A stretch of DNA of 64,000 nt, taken from NCBI GenBank assembly GCA_016786615.1, contig JAEUVX010000002.1:434001-498000 (forward strand), written 5' to 3'. Positions 19,364-27,170 of the stretch are shown piece by piece; the first letter of the stretch is position 1, and the number at the start of each line of letters is the position of its first letter. The translations under genes and the position numbers were made by a program. This DNA is from Flavipsychrobacter sp. Its GTDB lineage: Bacteria; Bacteroidota; Bacteroidia; Chitinophagales; Chitinophagaceae. Below the pieces are notes generated by a model, which did not search any database, was not told the DNA's origin, and saw only the letters and a list, made by a program, of their open reading frames with translations.

Positions 19364-19843
19364 CTATTTGCTTTCCATTTGCAACAACCGCTCCAGCACT
19401 ACATTGGTAGCAGGACAAACGGTTGCATTCTTCAGCGTTAGTTGTACACGCTTTATTAATACATCCTCATCGGTATATGGATAACGACGACAGTCACTTG
19501 GCCTGTCGTCGTATATTTTACAGGTATTATCTGTATCTAAAAACGGGCACGGGGATTGCCTTACAACATAGTCATTCTCATCATCAAGGCGCAGGTAGGC
19601 CTCTACAAAATCGCCCTCTTTCATTCGCAGTACTTTGGCTATACGCTTAATATCAGGGTTTTTAAAACGCGGCGAATAGTTCTTGCAGCAATTGGCACAT
19701 TCCAGGCAATCTATTTTGCTGAATGCCTCTTCATGCAAATCAGGCAGGGCTTTCAACATTTTATTCTTGTTGCCCTTTTCAAGCATACGCTTATATGCTT
19801 TCTGATTTTCTTTAGCCGATTTTTCCCAGTTTTCGGGTATCAT
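19364..19843 (-). CDS. YkgJ-family cysteine-cluster protein
   Basis: A 159-residue protein of the YkgJ / Fe-S oxidoreductase-like family, thought to bind zinc or an iron-sulfur cluster through clustered cysteines. Visible here: DCLECANCCKNY near residue 45, then SPCPFLDTDNTCKIYDDRP and SDCRRYP. The C-x2-C-x2-CC and C-x8-C spacing fits the family. Reaction is unknown. It follows parB by 73 bp on the same strand and may be read from the UPF0173-parA-parB promoter. It converges on the small lipoprotein gene with a 6-bp gap. Confidence 0.85.
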   Translation of the reverse strand: MIPENWEKSAKENQKAYKRMLEKGNKNKMLKALPDLHEEAFSKIDCLECANCCKNYSPRFKNPDIKRIAKVLRMKEGDFVEAYLRLDDENDYVVRQSPCPFLDTDNTCKIYDDRPSDCRRYPYTDEDVLIKRVQLTLKNATVCPATNVVLERLLQMESK

Positions 19844-19916
19844 ACCATTACCTTACGAAAAAAGGCTGCATTACACAGCCATATATTTTTGAATCTATTA
19901 CTAACTAATCAACCAA

Positions 19917-20849
19917 TCAAAGGTTCATCTTCTCCATAATACGTTCCAGGTCGCTGTCGTTATAAAACTCTATCACAACCTGTCCTTTACCATTTTTCTT
20001 ACGGTCCAGTTTCACTTTGGTGCTGAAGTGAGAAGCCATATTATCTTCGATACGCTTGTATGCCGGGGGAAGTTTATTATGGCCTGCTGCAGCCACCGGC
20101 ACAGCCTTACCGCCACTCAGCATATTCTTCACTAATTGTTCTACCTGACGCACCGATAAACCTTTTTCTAAGGTTTCACGATATACATACAACTGCTCAT
20201 CCACTTTGTCTAGTCCTATGATGGCACGTGCATGTCCCATACTCAGGTGTCCATCACGCACACTCTTTTGTATGTCCGGTGGCAATTTCAAAAGGCGCAG
20301 GTAGTTGGTAACCGTGCTGCGGTCTTTCTTCATACGTTCTGCCACTTGTTCCTGTGTCAGTTCGCATTCATCCATCAGTCTTTTATAGCTTAGCGATATT
20401 TCAATCGCATTCAGGTCTTCTCTTTGCAGGTTTTCCAGCAATGCCATTTCCAGCATCTGCTGGTCATCTGCCAGGCGGATATATGCAGGTATATCCTTCA
20501 GCCCTGCCAGTTTCGATGCGCGCAAACGGCGCTCGCCCGATATCAGCTGATATTGCGTAGGCCCCAGTTTCACCACCGTTATCGGCTGAATGATGTCGTG
20601 CAGTTTAATACTTTCTGAAAGCTCCCTCAATGCCTGCTCGTCAAAATCGCGGCGGGGCTGCTTGGGGTTCACTTCTATCTGTTCAACAGGGATGCGCACA
20701 ATCGTACCCGCAGTTGGTGTCTGCCCGCTAACGGAAGGAGGCACCGGTGCACCACTACCTTCTGCAGGGGTCTTCATTTCTTCATCTATGGTATTCAGCA
20801 ATGCGCGGATACCCTTACCCAATGCTTGTTTTTTATTGATCTGCGACAT
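19917..20849 (-). CDS. parB: Chromosome-partitioning protein ParB
   Basis: CTP-dependent DNA clamp that loads at parS and spreads to organise the origin region. The 310-residue protein starts MSQINKKQALGKGIRALL, a typical ParB N-terminus that contacts ParA. The ParB/Sulfiredoxin domain carries EQIEVNPKQPRRDFDEQALRE and the CTP-binding GERRLRASKLAGL. A KorB-type helix-turn-helix follows (ELTQEQVAERMKKDRSTVTNYLRLLKLP, GHARAIIGL), then a C-terminal dimerisation region. I chose ATG 20849, which has AGGAGA just upstream inside the end of parA; a TTG five codons earlier is less likely. It overlaps parA by 17 bp, so the pair is translationally linked. Confidence 0.95.
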   Translation of the reverse strand: MSQINKKQALGKGIRALLNTIDEEMKTPAEGSGAPVPPSVSGQTPTAGTIVRIPVEQIEVNPKQPRRDFDEQALRELSESIKLHDIIQPITVVKLGPTQYQLISGERRLRASKLAGLKDIPAYIRLADDQQMLEMALLENLQREDLNAIEISLSYKRLMDECELTQEQVAERMKKDRSTVTNYLRLLKLPPDIQKSVRDGHLSMGHARAIIGLDKVDEQLYVYRETLEKGLSVRQVEQLVKNMLSGGKAVPVAAAGHNKLPPAYKRIEDNMASHFSTKVKLDRKKNGKGQVVIEFYNDSDLERIMEKMNL

Positions 20850-21657
20850 GGTCTCCTGTTTCAAATATTCTGTCCTCGTTCTTTATCTTGGTCATATTGT
20901 TCTTCTGCAAAATCTCTTTTGCAAGGTTCAGGTAGTTGATGGCTCCTGTACTTTCCGCATCATACATCAGTGCGGGTGTACCAAAGCTTGGTGCTTCTCC
21001 CAGTCTGGTATTGCGATGAACGATGGTATTAAACACCAGCTCGCCAAAGTGGTTTTTGATTTCTTCCACTACCTGGTTGCTCAGGCGCAGGCGGCCATCG
21101 TACATAGTCATCAATATACCTTCTATCTGCAGGTCGGTATTAATGCGTGTCTGCACTATTTTGATGGTATTGAGCAATTTGCCCAAACCTTCAAGGGCAA
21201 AATATTCGCATTGTACCGGTATTGCCACACTATCCGCAGCCGTCAGCGCATTTACGGTTATCAGGCCTAATGACGGAGAACAATCGATGATGATGAAGTC
21301 AAACTTCTTACGTTGTTCCTCCAGTGCGTTGCGCATTACATGCTCGCGGTTGGGGTGGTGTATCAATTCTATCTCCGCACCCACCAAATCCAGATGAGAT
21401 GGCAGCAGATATAAATTCGGTGTTTCTGTTTCCAGTATTACCTGCGTCACAGGCGTATCATTCACCATACAGTCATACAGGCTCAGCTGAATGTTCTTCA
21501 GGTCAAAGCCGTTACCTGTGGTGCTGTTTGCCTGCGGGTCTGCATCCACCAGCAGTGTCTTATATTCAAGCACTGCGAGGCTTGCAGCCAGGTTGATGGC
21601 TGTGGTTGTTTTTCCTACTCCGCCCTTTTGGTTCGCTATCGCTATTACTTTGGCCAT
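20833..21657 (-). CDS. parA: Chromosome-partitioning ATPase ParA
   Basis: Walker-type ATPase that binds DNA non-specifically and drives ParB-parS segregation. The 274 residues have the deviant Walker A motif KGGVGKTTTAINLAA with the signature first Lys, Walker A' LVDADPQANST, and Walker B FDFIIIDCSPSLG. The length and lack of an N-terminal HTH place it with chromosomal Soj-type ParA. The last codons overlap parB; 53 bp upstream lies a UPF0173 hydrolase gene on the same strand. A two-part parS-like sequence and a DnaA box lie upstream of that gene at 22424-22468. Confidence 0.96.
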   Translation of the reverse strand: MAKVIAIANQKGGVGKTTTAINLAASLAVLEYKTLLVDADPQANSTTGNGFDLKNIQLSLYDCMVNDTPVTQVILETETPNLYLLPSHLDLVGAEIELIHHPNREHVMRNALEEQRKKFDFIIIDCSPSLGLITVNALTAADSVAIPVQCEYFALEGLGKLLNTIKIVQTRINTDLQIEGILMTMYDGRLRLSNQVVEEIKNHFGELVFNTIVHRNTRLGEAPSFGTPALMYDAESTGAINYLNLAKEILQKNNMTKIKNEDRIFETGDHVADQ

Positions 21658-21709
21658 ATCTTATTGTTTAATACCCTATTCCTGTATAAGGTACGCCTTT
21701 TATTGATAG

Positions 21710-22387
21710 TTATAATTTAATGGTTTTACCTAATTCCGGCAATATCAGTTCTTTGCCTGCCGCTTCAAATATCCTTACCGATTTTTCTTCATCTATTGCT
21801 ATCGGTGGCCAGGTATTAAAATGTACACCTACTACCTTGTCGCATTGTATGTAATTACTTGCTATCAGCGCATCCTCTACATCCATGGTATAGTTCCCGC
21901 CTATCGGCATGATGGCCACATACAACCCTGCATACTCCGGTATCAGTTTCATATCCATCGTCAGGCAGGTATCGCCGCTATAGTAAAAACTGCCATCCCC
22001 GGTTGTAACAACAAAACCCGCCGGATTGCCGCCATTACTGCCATCAGGGAAACTGCTGCTGTGCAGGGCAGGCACCATACGCACTTTACCAAAATCAAGC
22101 TGTGCTGGGCCATAATTCATCGCATGTACATTACTATACCCCTGATTTGTTACCCAATCAGCAATCTCTGCCATGGCTATTACTTTGGCACCTGTGTTTT
22201 TGGCAATCGCCATCAGGTCGCCTGTATGGTCGCCATGTGCATGAGAAACCAGTATATAATCCGCCTGTATTGTATTGATATCAAAACCTGTCATCAACGG
22301 ATTGCCGTTGACAAACGGGTCGAACAGCAGCTTTTTGCCGGCTGTTTCCACCATAAAACAAGCATGTCCGTAATAAGTAAACTGCAT
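21710..22387 (-). CDS. UPF0173 metal-dependent hydrolase, intact metal site
   Basis: Metallo-beta-lactamase-fold hydrolase of the UPF0173 family, substrate unknown. The 225-residue protein starts MQFTYYGHACFMVE; ATG 22387 matches family length and has AGAGAGGAA upstream. Metal-binding motif SHAHGDHTGD gives H49, H51, D53 and H54; further ligands are likely H in PALHSS, D in YSGDT and H in VGVHFNT. It is the first gene of a minus-strand cluster with parA and parB. A paralogue at 26195-26869 has lost the motif aspartate, making this copy the useful comparison. Confidence 0.9.
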   Translation of the reverse strand: MQFTYYGHACFMVETAGKKLLFDPFVNGNPLMTGFDINTIQADYILVSHAHGDHTGDLMAIAKNTGAKVIAMAEIADWVTNQGYSNVHAMNYGPAQLDFGKVRMVPALHSSSFPDGSNGGNPAGFVVTTGDGSFYYSGDTCLTMDMKLIPEYAGLYVAIMPIGGNYTMDVEDALIASNYIQCDKVVGVHFNTWPPIAIDEEKSVRIFEAAGKELILPELGKTIKL

Positions 22388-22414
22388 GAAAATTCCTCTC
22401 TTGGGGTTACTATA

Positions 22415-22422
22415 CAAAAATA
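22415..22422 (-). promoter_or_regulatory. Candidate -7 box of the UPF0173-parA-parB cluster
   Basis: Minus strand TATTTTTG, an exact TAnnTTTG match, 27 bases before the UPF0173 ATG. The expected -33 position (22440-22446) falls within the two-part parS-like element, so ParB bound there could affect this promoter. No clear TTG is present at that spacing. Confidence 0.45.
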
Positions 22423-22423
22423 A

Positions 22424-22450
22424 TGTTCCACGACCGCATTTTGTGAAACA
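22424..22450. promoter_or_regulatory. Two-part parS-like site
   Basis: TGTTCCAC (22424-22431) and GTGAAACA (22443-22450) are the exact left and right halves of the 16-bp bacterial parS consensus, here separated by 11 bp (about one helical turn). It lies in the gap upstream of the UPF0173-parA-parB cluster. Whether ParB binds separated half-sites is not known to me; the call rests on sequence match and location. Confidence 0.5.
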
Positions 22451-22459
22451 ATAGGGTTT

Positions 22460-22468
22460 TGTGGATAA
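22460..22468 (-). promoter_or_regulatory. Consensus DnaA box
   Basis: TGTGGATAA on the plus strand is TTATCCACA on the minus strand, a perfect 9-mer DnaA box, 9 bp from the parS-like element. I found no other exact box nearby, so this is not by itself an origin. Confidence 0.5.
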
Positions 22469-22531
22469 GTTTAGGATTTGAGTAGTAATAGGGCATTCTC
22501 AATCCTATTCAAAAATGTTATAATCTTAAAA

Positions 22532-22560
22532 ATATAATGGCTGCTTTGCAGCCATTATAT
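22532..22560 (-). terminator. Terminator of the ELWxxDGT protein gene
   Basis: Perfect 13-base stem with GGCTGC core and 3-base loop, followed on the minus strand by TTTTTAAG. It lies 18 bp past the stop at 22579. Confidence 0.85.
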
Positions 22561-22578
22561 ACGAAGTATTACCAGTCC

Positions 22579-24237
22579 CTACTCTATTACTAATTTCTGT
22601 TTGTGTTCCTTACCATCCAGCATTACACCAATTGTATAAATCCCTTTTACTACATCTTTAACAGGCACTATTGGTTGAGAACCTGATACAGGCAATACTG
22701 GCATCACCAATCTGCCTGTTATGTCATACAAAGCAACGCTACCTTTATTGTACGATTTTGTTATTTTTATTGTGATTTTGTCATGTACAGGATTAGGATA
22801 AAAAGTGATTACACGTTCATTATCAACATACTCAACATTAGAACTTCCACCACCGCCACTTCCGGTTGTATCCTTCATACTCCACAGTTCATACCCATTG
22901 TTATAATTTGCACAGAAATACAATGTTGAATCGTACATAATAAATTGTGCAATGTTTGATGCGGCGTCTGTTTTGGTTGATGGGCCTATTTTTGTAGTCC
23001 CTGAAGTAGTCCCGTTTGATTTGAACAAATCATCACTAAAAGGGAAAGCTGCATTATCTGTTGCGTTAAAATAAAGAGACTTTTTATACCCAATTATTGA
23101 GGACATCTCATTGAATACTCCGTTTGTATTTACTGCAATTTTTGTTCCGCCTGCAGTACCATCAGTTTCCCAAAGTTTCCTATTACCGGATGCATCCATT
23201 CCACCAAAATAAAGCTTGTTGTTGAATACCATCATATTGCCGATGTATGCATCACCTGTACCTGTTCTTATTTCTTTAACCATTTGTGTTCCTGTAGTAG
23301 TTCCGTCTGTAACCCATAACTCATATCCATTGCTACCATTATCTGCAACGAAATATAACTTATTATTATAGACACAAAACATATCTGCTCTCAATGATGC
23401 AGGTACAGAACTGCCAAAGCCGGGATTAATGTCTTTTATTAAACTACTGCCTCCAACTGTGCCATCTGTTTTCCACAATTCGACACCGTTAGTTGCATCA
23501 TATGCAAAAGAAATCATCATGCTGTTTAAAACAACAAAATAAACAGGAGCCTCAAAAGGAACATTTATTAATTGCGTGCCTGATGCGGTTCCGTCTGTCA
23601 CCCACAGTTTAACACCATTCACTCCATCATCAGCACCGAAATATACTTTACCATTATATTGTACAAATGCACCGGGATAACTTGTAGCACCGCCGCTATT
23701 AATATCTTTAAGCAAAGTGGTACCTGCAGTTGTGCCATCTGTTACCCATACTTCGTTTCCGTTAGTTAATGTCCTGGCAGAAAAAATAAGCTTACTACCT
23801 ACAATTGCCCAACCATCTGCTAGCGGATTGGAACTATTACTACCAGTATAAATATCTTTTAGCAAAGTGGTGCCTGCTGCAGTACCGTCAGATACCCAAA
23901 GCTCCTCGCCTGTAGTGCCATTGTCTGCTGCAAAGACAAGCTTAGAACCCAAAACAGCTCTTGGGCCATTTCCGGCATTTTGCAAACTACTCCCTGCTCC
24001 TGCATTTATATCTTTTAATAGTTTAGTCCCTGCGGTAGTCCCATCCGATATCCACAACTCTCTACCAACAGAAGTGTTTGCAGAAAAAAGTAGTTTACCG
24101 TTAACAACATTAAAGTTTAAGGGCTCCGAATCACTACTTCCGACATTTAAATCAAACTCTTTAAACACCAATGGAGCTTGAGCATATGCAGTGACACAGA
24201 ATAACAAAAGGAATAGAAATTGTGTAAGAATACGCAT
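22579..24237 (-). CDS. ELWxxDGT-repeat secreted protein, T9SS type A sorting
   Basis: A 552-residue exported protein. ATG 24237 gives a clean signal peptide (RILTQFLFLLLFCVTAYAQ). The body holds eight to nine copies of a repeat of about 50 residues with the core ELW-x-x-DGT-x-x-GT (for example ELWISDGTTAGTKLLKDI, EVWVTDGTTAGTTLLKDI), with later copies degenerate (DLFKSNGTTSGT). The array probably folds as a beta-propeller-like surface module. A Gly/Ser linker (SGGGGSS) leads to a T9SS type A domain (ITFYPNPVHDKITI, YDITGRLV, GIYTIGV). Monocistronic, with a terminator at its 3' side. Ligand unknown; related proteins are common in gliding Bacteroidota. Confidence 0.9.
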   Translation of the reverse strand: MRILTQFLFLLLFCVTAYAQAPLVFKEFDLNVGSSDSEPLNFNVVNGKLLFSANTSVGRELWISDGTTAGTKLLKDINAGAGSSLQNAGNGPRAVLGSKLVFAADNGTTGEELWVSDGTAAGTTLLKDIYTGSNSSNPLADGWAIVGSKLIFSARTLTNGNEVWVTDGTTAGTTLLKDINSGGATSYPGAFVQYNGKVYFGADDGVNGVKLWVTDGTASGTQLINVPFEAPVYFVVLNSMMISFAYDATNGVELWKTDGTVGGSSLIKDINPGFGSSVPASLRADMFCVYNNKLYFVADNGSNGYELWVTDGTTTGTQMVKEIRTGTGDAYIGNMMVFNNKLYFGGMDASGNRKLWETDGTAGGTKIAVNTNGVFNEMSSIIGYKKSLYFNATDNAAFPFSDDLFKSNGTTSGTTKIGPSTKTDAASNIAQFIMYDSTLYFCANYNNGYELWSMKDTTGSGGGGSSNVEYVDNERVITFYPNPVHDKITIKITKSYNKGSVALYDITGRLVMPVLPVSGSQPIVPVKDVVKGIYTIGVMLDGKEHKQKLVIE

Positions 24238-24273
24238 AGAAGGATTTTTTTGGTTTATAATATTTATGCATAT

Positions 24274-24307
24274 CAAATATATACATTACCAATTAAAAAA
24301 AACGCAA
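24274..24307 (-). promoter_or_regulatory. Promoter of the ELWxxDGT protein gene
   Basis: Minus strand TTG (24307-24305), 23 bp spacer, TATATTTG (24281-24274). The -7 box is exact; the spacer is at the long end of the usual range. Confidence 0.5.
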
Positions 24308-24359
24308 TAAATATGCTTTGTGATTATAAATCTAACTGGTATTCTATATTACTAAGCTC

Positions 24360-24720
24360 CTTTTATATTAATGCAGATGTTGATGTTCCTGAGCAACAAA
24401 ACCGCTCACTTTCATTCTGAACGTAGCTCGCTGTTCAAGATATTCTGCAAGGCATCTTGAACTACAAATAGAAAGCCGTTTTGTAAACGGAATTTAGCAT
24501 ACAGCCGTCGAGATACAGATATACAGCAGTAGCATAAATGCCGTTCAGAGAACGGAGTATTATATTAGGTTTCGAATGCCCTTCGGAACATTCAGAACAG
24601 TTTTTAGGAGGGGATATTGGCAGAGATATGCGAAGCATGTCGTTGCCAATCGGGGTGGTTGGCTCGCAACGAGTCAACTCTACACGAGACTAGATTGCTT
24701 CGTTCCTCGCAATGACGTGA
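24360..24720. repeat. Intergenic region with small inverted repeats and a dispersed-repeat-like end
   Basis: The 24282-24737 gap holds no convincing gene. It contains short perfect inverted repeats: GTTCAAGAT/ATCTTGAAC (24433-24441 and 24454-24462), CCGTTT/AAACGG (24476-24490), CCGTT/AACGG (24541-24555) and GAATG/CATTC (24574-24593). The stretch around 24411-24430 (CATTCTGAACGTAGCTCG) and the end near 24692-24716 (GATTGCTTCGTTCCTCGCAA, then TGACG) resemble dispersed repeats I know from many bacterial genomes. No terminal repeats or transposase are visible. It looks like decayed repeat DNA. Confidence 0.55.
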
Positions 24721-24737
24721 GTATGATAGATATAACC

Positions 24738-25034
24738 CTACCCTTGCGTCAGCAAACACATACTATCTACAGTAGCTAACACACTATGCACCTCATCCAC
24801 AGGTATATCTAAGCTGTCATATTTATTCAGCACAACTATCTCTTCTCCTTGTCTGTATTCTACTGTTCCGTCCATCACTGTCAGTTTAGATGGCATATGT
24901 GCTTTATGTTCCTTCAGCACCATACCATTTTTAAAGCCTATCACCAGTACTTTAAAATGTTCTCCCTTGTGCAGTGCTTTTGCCACAGGGTGTGTGGATG
25001 TCTCTATTTCGGTCAGTATCTCTTTAATAAGCAT
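24738..25034 (-). CDS. Small cupin-fold protein
   Basis: A 98-residue single-domain protein of the cupin superfamily. Residues 30-95 show a double-stranded beta-helix pattern: VLVIGFKNGMVLKEHKAHMPSKL then GTVEYRQGEEIVVL and IPVDEVHSVLA. The usual metal ligands are only partly present: H44 and H47 (KEHKAH) and one late H (EVHSV), with a Glu in the second strand. Small cupins of this sort are often redox or stress proteins in Bacteroidota. Function unassigned. Monocistronic with its own promoter; the repeat-rich gap lies at its 3' side. Confidence 0.75.
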   Translation of the reverse strand: MLIKEILTEIETSTHPVAKALHKGEHFKVLVIGFKNGMVLKEHKAHMPSKLTVMDGTVEYRQGEEIVVLNKYDSLDIPVDEVHSVLATVDSMCLLTQG

Positions 25035-25049
25035 GGTGTATATTTTCCA

Positions 25050-25078
25050 TAAAGTTAACCCTTATAGCTTGGTAACAA
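25050..25078 (-). promoter_or_regulatory. Promoter of the cupin gene
   Basis: Minus strand TTG (25078-25076), 18 bp, TAACTTTA (25057-25050), one mismatch in the -7 box; 15 bases to the ATG. Confidence 0.45.
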
Positions 25079-25142
25079 CAAAATAAAATTGCGTAAATAG
25101 CGTATATTTGTAATGATAGAAATCATCATAAAAACCAATAAA

Positions 25143-25220
25143 ATGCCTTACAACCTATTTGTTTCACTATCTAACCAAACGCATCGCTATTCATTGATTA
25201 TCAACCATGTTTCGTTTTAG
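25143..25220 (+). CDS. Possible 25-codon ORF, doubtful
   Basis: ATG to TAG encoding MPYNLFVSLSNQTHRYSLII plus five residues, in the otherwise gene-free 25035-25344 gap. An exact -7 box (TATATTTG, 25103-25110) lies 32 bases upstream, but no TTG at the right spacing. The ORF contains one TGTTTCAC parS half-site. Codon content does not separate it from chance. Listed because the gap has nothing else between the cupin promoter and the next gene's leader. Confidence 0.15.
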   Translation: MPYNLFVSLSNQTHRYSLIINHVSF

Positions 25221-25344
25221 AACTGTGCAAACACTATCAAAAACTATCAACATATAAAGAAAACTATAAAGTAGTGCAACAAAATATCACACAACAAAAA
25301 ACGGCAACAAACTGCAACAAAACAGAAAAACCTATATTTATACC

Positions 25345-26181
25345 ATGAAAAGGTTACTCTATATCATCGCTCCGCTAATAGTATTGGCATCTTGTAAAGA
25401 CAAAGCCACACAACAGGCAGAAGAAGCAAAAGAACTTGCTGACAGATTTGCACCTGTTATAAATGGTGCATGGGTAATGACGGGCTACATGGATGATCTG
25501 GCTAAAACCAAATCGCCACTGGCATCAAGCGAAGTACTGAAGGATATCGTTTCAATGGAAATCAATACTGCCGACTATACGGGCGATAGCCTCTATGTAT
25601 CTGTTAGTTTCAACAATCACGAGGGTGGTGGCTTTATGGCATACTTCCGCCCCGGCAAAAATGAGCAATCCATTACTACCGCACTGCCAGACTATCAAAA
25701 CTCCATCAACAGTTACGAAATTGGTTACGAAATTGCCAACAGCGATACTTCACTGATACTATACCACTACGGAGCAGGTGGCAAGCTGCTCGATAAGCGC
25801 AGCTATAGCAAAGTAGCACCACTCACTACCGAGAACGGAGAGCCATCCGCACTGCAGCGCGCTACCAACAAAGCATTATTTGCAGGCAGTTATACAGCAA
25901 CAGACGAAAACGGCAAGGCAACAGATGTAAGCTTTGCTGAAGATGGCATCATCAGCGGCTTTGAAGGACATAGTACCTACTACGTCTTCACCGACTTTAT
26001 TGCAGAAGAAGAAGGGTATCGTATTGACGAAATCATTTTCGATGAAAGGACTAAAAACCAGAAACCTTTTATATTCGAAATCAACGGAGATACCACACGC
26101 CTGTTCAGCGCATCCGAAAACTATGAACGCACCCAACTGGTGAAGGGCGCGCTCAAATATACTTTAACCAGGAAAAATTGA
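25345..26181 (+). CDS. Lipoprotein of unknown function
   Basis: A 278-residue predicted lipoprotein: KRLLYIIAPLIVLASC is a signal peptide with a good lipobox (LASC), Cys at residue 17. The mature part is polar and mixed alpha/beta: an early helix (KATQQAEEAKELADRF), a beta-rich middle (GAWVMTGYMDDLAKT, DYTGDSLYVSVSFNN), and a second similar half beginning FAGSYTATDENGK. The two halves each start with an Y/W-x-(M/A)-T-G/D pattern, suggesting a lipocalin-like or duplicated domain, which is inference. No enzyme motif. The 50 bases before ATG carry four CAACAAA copies. Monocistronic; converges on the second UPF0173 gene. Confidence 0.75.
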   Translation: MKRLLYIIAPLIVLASCKDKATQQAEEAKELADRFAPVINGAWVMTGYMDDLAKTKSPLASSEVLKDIVSMEINTADYTGDSLYVSVSFNNHEGGGFMAYFRPGKNEQSITTALPDYQNSINSYEIGYEIANSDTSLILYHYGAGGKLLDKRSYSKVAPLTTENGEPSALQRATNKALFAGSYTATDENGKATDVSFAEDGIISGFEGHSTYYVFTDFIAEEEGYRIDEIIFDERTKNQKPFIFEINGDTTRLFSASENYERTQLVKGALKYTLTRKN

Positions 26182-26194
26182 TTATGTAACCAAT

Positions 26195-26869
26195 CTACAT
26201 CGTAATTGTATCCCCTGCATTCAGCAGTATCAGTTCTTTACCTGCCGCGGCAAACTTCTCTACTGCCTGTTTGGTATCTATCTTTATGTACTCAAAAGTA
26301 TTGTAGTGTACACCGATGATTTTATCGCACTCTATAAACTTGCTTGCAATGATGGCACCATCAACATTCATCGTAAAGTTTCCACCAATAGGCAGTACCG
26401 CAAACTTCAGCTGTGCATAATACTTAGGTATCAGCTGCATATCGGTAGTAAGGCCAGTATCGCCACTATAGTAAAAATTGCCCTGTGGCAGTTTTAATAT
26501 AAAACCTCCTGCACTGCCACCATAAGTACCATCCGGAAAAGCACTGCTATGTAATGCAGGCACCATACGTACTTCCCCGAAGTCGAATGTACATGCGCCG
26601 TAGTTCATAGCATGAAACTTCTGTACCTGTTGTGCTTTTGCAATTACCTCGTATGTAGCAATAACTGTGGCTCCTGTTTGTGCAGCAAGTCTGTCAAGGT
26701 CTTCGGTATGCGCCCTGTGTGCATGGCTCACCAATATATAATCGGCTTCTATTGCTTTGATATTGATATGGGTAGCAAGTGGATTGCCTGTAATAAAGGG
26801 GTCGAACAGGAACTTCAATCCGTCCGACTCCACCATAAAACAAGAATGACCAAAATAAGTAAACTGCAT
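26195..26869 (-). CDS. UPF0173-like protein with altered metal motif
   Basis: A 224-residue paralogue of the hydrolase at 21710-22387: starts MQFTYFGHSCFMVE, with the same lengths between motifs and the same PALHSSAFPDG, YSGDTGLTTDM and GVHYNT segments. The HxHxDH metal motif reads SHAHRAHTED, so the aspartate at residue 53 is alanine (codon GCG on the minus strand). In metallo-beta-lactamase enzymes this Asp binds the second metal. The protein may use one metal, or have lost activity. I chose ATG 26869; the frame continues upstream to a longer start at 26968 that would add a hydrophobic stretch unlike the family. Monocistronic. Confidence 0.85.
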   Translation of the reverse strand: MQFTYFGHSCFMVESDGLKFLFDPFITGNPLATHINIKAIEADYILVSHAHRAHTEDLDRLAAQTGATVIATYEVIAKAQQVQKFHAMNYGACTFDFGEVRMVPALHSSAFPDGTYGGSAGGFILKLPQGNFYYSGDTGLTTDMQLIPKYYAQLKFAVLPIGGNFTMNVDGAIIASKFIECDKIIGVHYNTFEYIKIDTKQAVEKFAAAGKELILLNAGDTITM

Positions 26870-27003
26870 AGTTAATTGAGCTTGTTCTATTTGTAACGGC
26901 TTTGATAAAAGTAAGCAGATAGTACTGAATATGAAAAAGCAAAAAATCTTAATACACCCGGATTGCAAGTAATAATAATTGACATATATATCATTAAACT
27001 TGG

Positions 27004-27035
27004 AAAGCCTTATAAATAGCTATTATCAAGGCTTT
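27004..27035. repeat. Inverted repeat in gene-poor region
   Basis: AAAGCCTT (27004-27011) and AAGGCTTT (27028-27035), 16-base loop. No U-tract on either side; role unknown. Confidence 0.4.
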
Positions 27036-27115
27036 GAGTATATGATATCAAAGGAAAAGAAACAATTTCGTAAACGTTATTTTAATTTTTTTTTAATCCT
27101 ACAAGGATAGATATA

Positions 27116-27158
27116 GCTTGTTAATGGCTTGTTAACAGCTTGCAAACCAGCTGTTAAC
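27116..27158 (+). promoter_or_regulatory. Three 11-bp-phased direct repeats plus inverted repeat, likely activator site
   Basis: GCTTG begins at 27116, 27127 and 27138, exactly 11 bp apart; the first two repeats read GCTTGTTAA. A perfect inverted repeat overlaps the array: GTTAACAGCT (27131-27140) and AGCTGTTAAC (27149-27158). The array ends 12 bp before a promoter-like sequence (27171-27203), the usual place for an activator. Confidence 0.5.
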
Positions 27159-27170
27159 TTTCTTATATAA

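Noticed and set aside
22388..22578. Replication origin (oriC)
   Set aside because: One exact DnaA box and a parS-like element only; no DnaA-box cluster or marked AT-rich unwinding region, and dnaA is not here.
22800..24100. CRISPR-like or satellite DNA repeats
   Set aside because: The periodic DNA similarity is explained by the protein-level ELWxxDGT repeats; units vary and keep the reading frame.
24360..24720. Insertion sequence or pseudogene remnant
   Set aside because: No transposase-like frame, terminal inverted repeats or target duplication could be found; only short internal inverted repeats.
25160..25167. parS site (TGTTTCAC)
   Set aside because: Only one half-site; the sequence after it does not match the other half at any short spacing.
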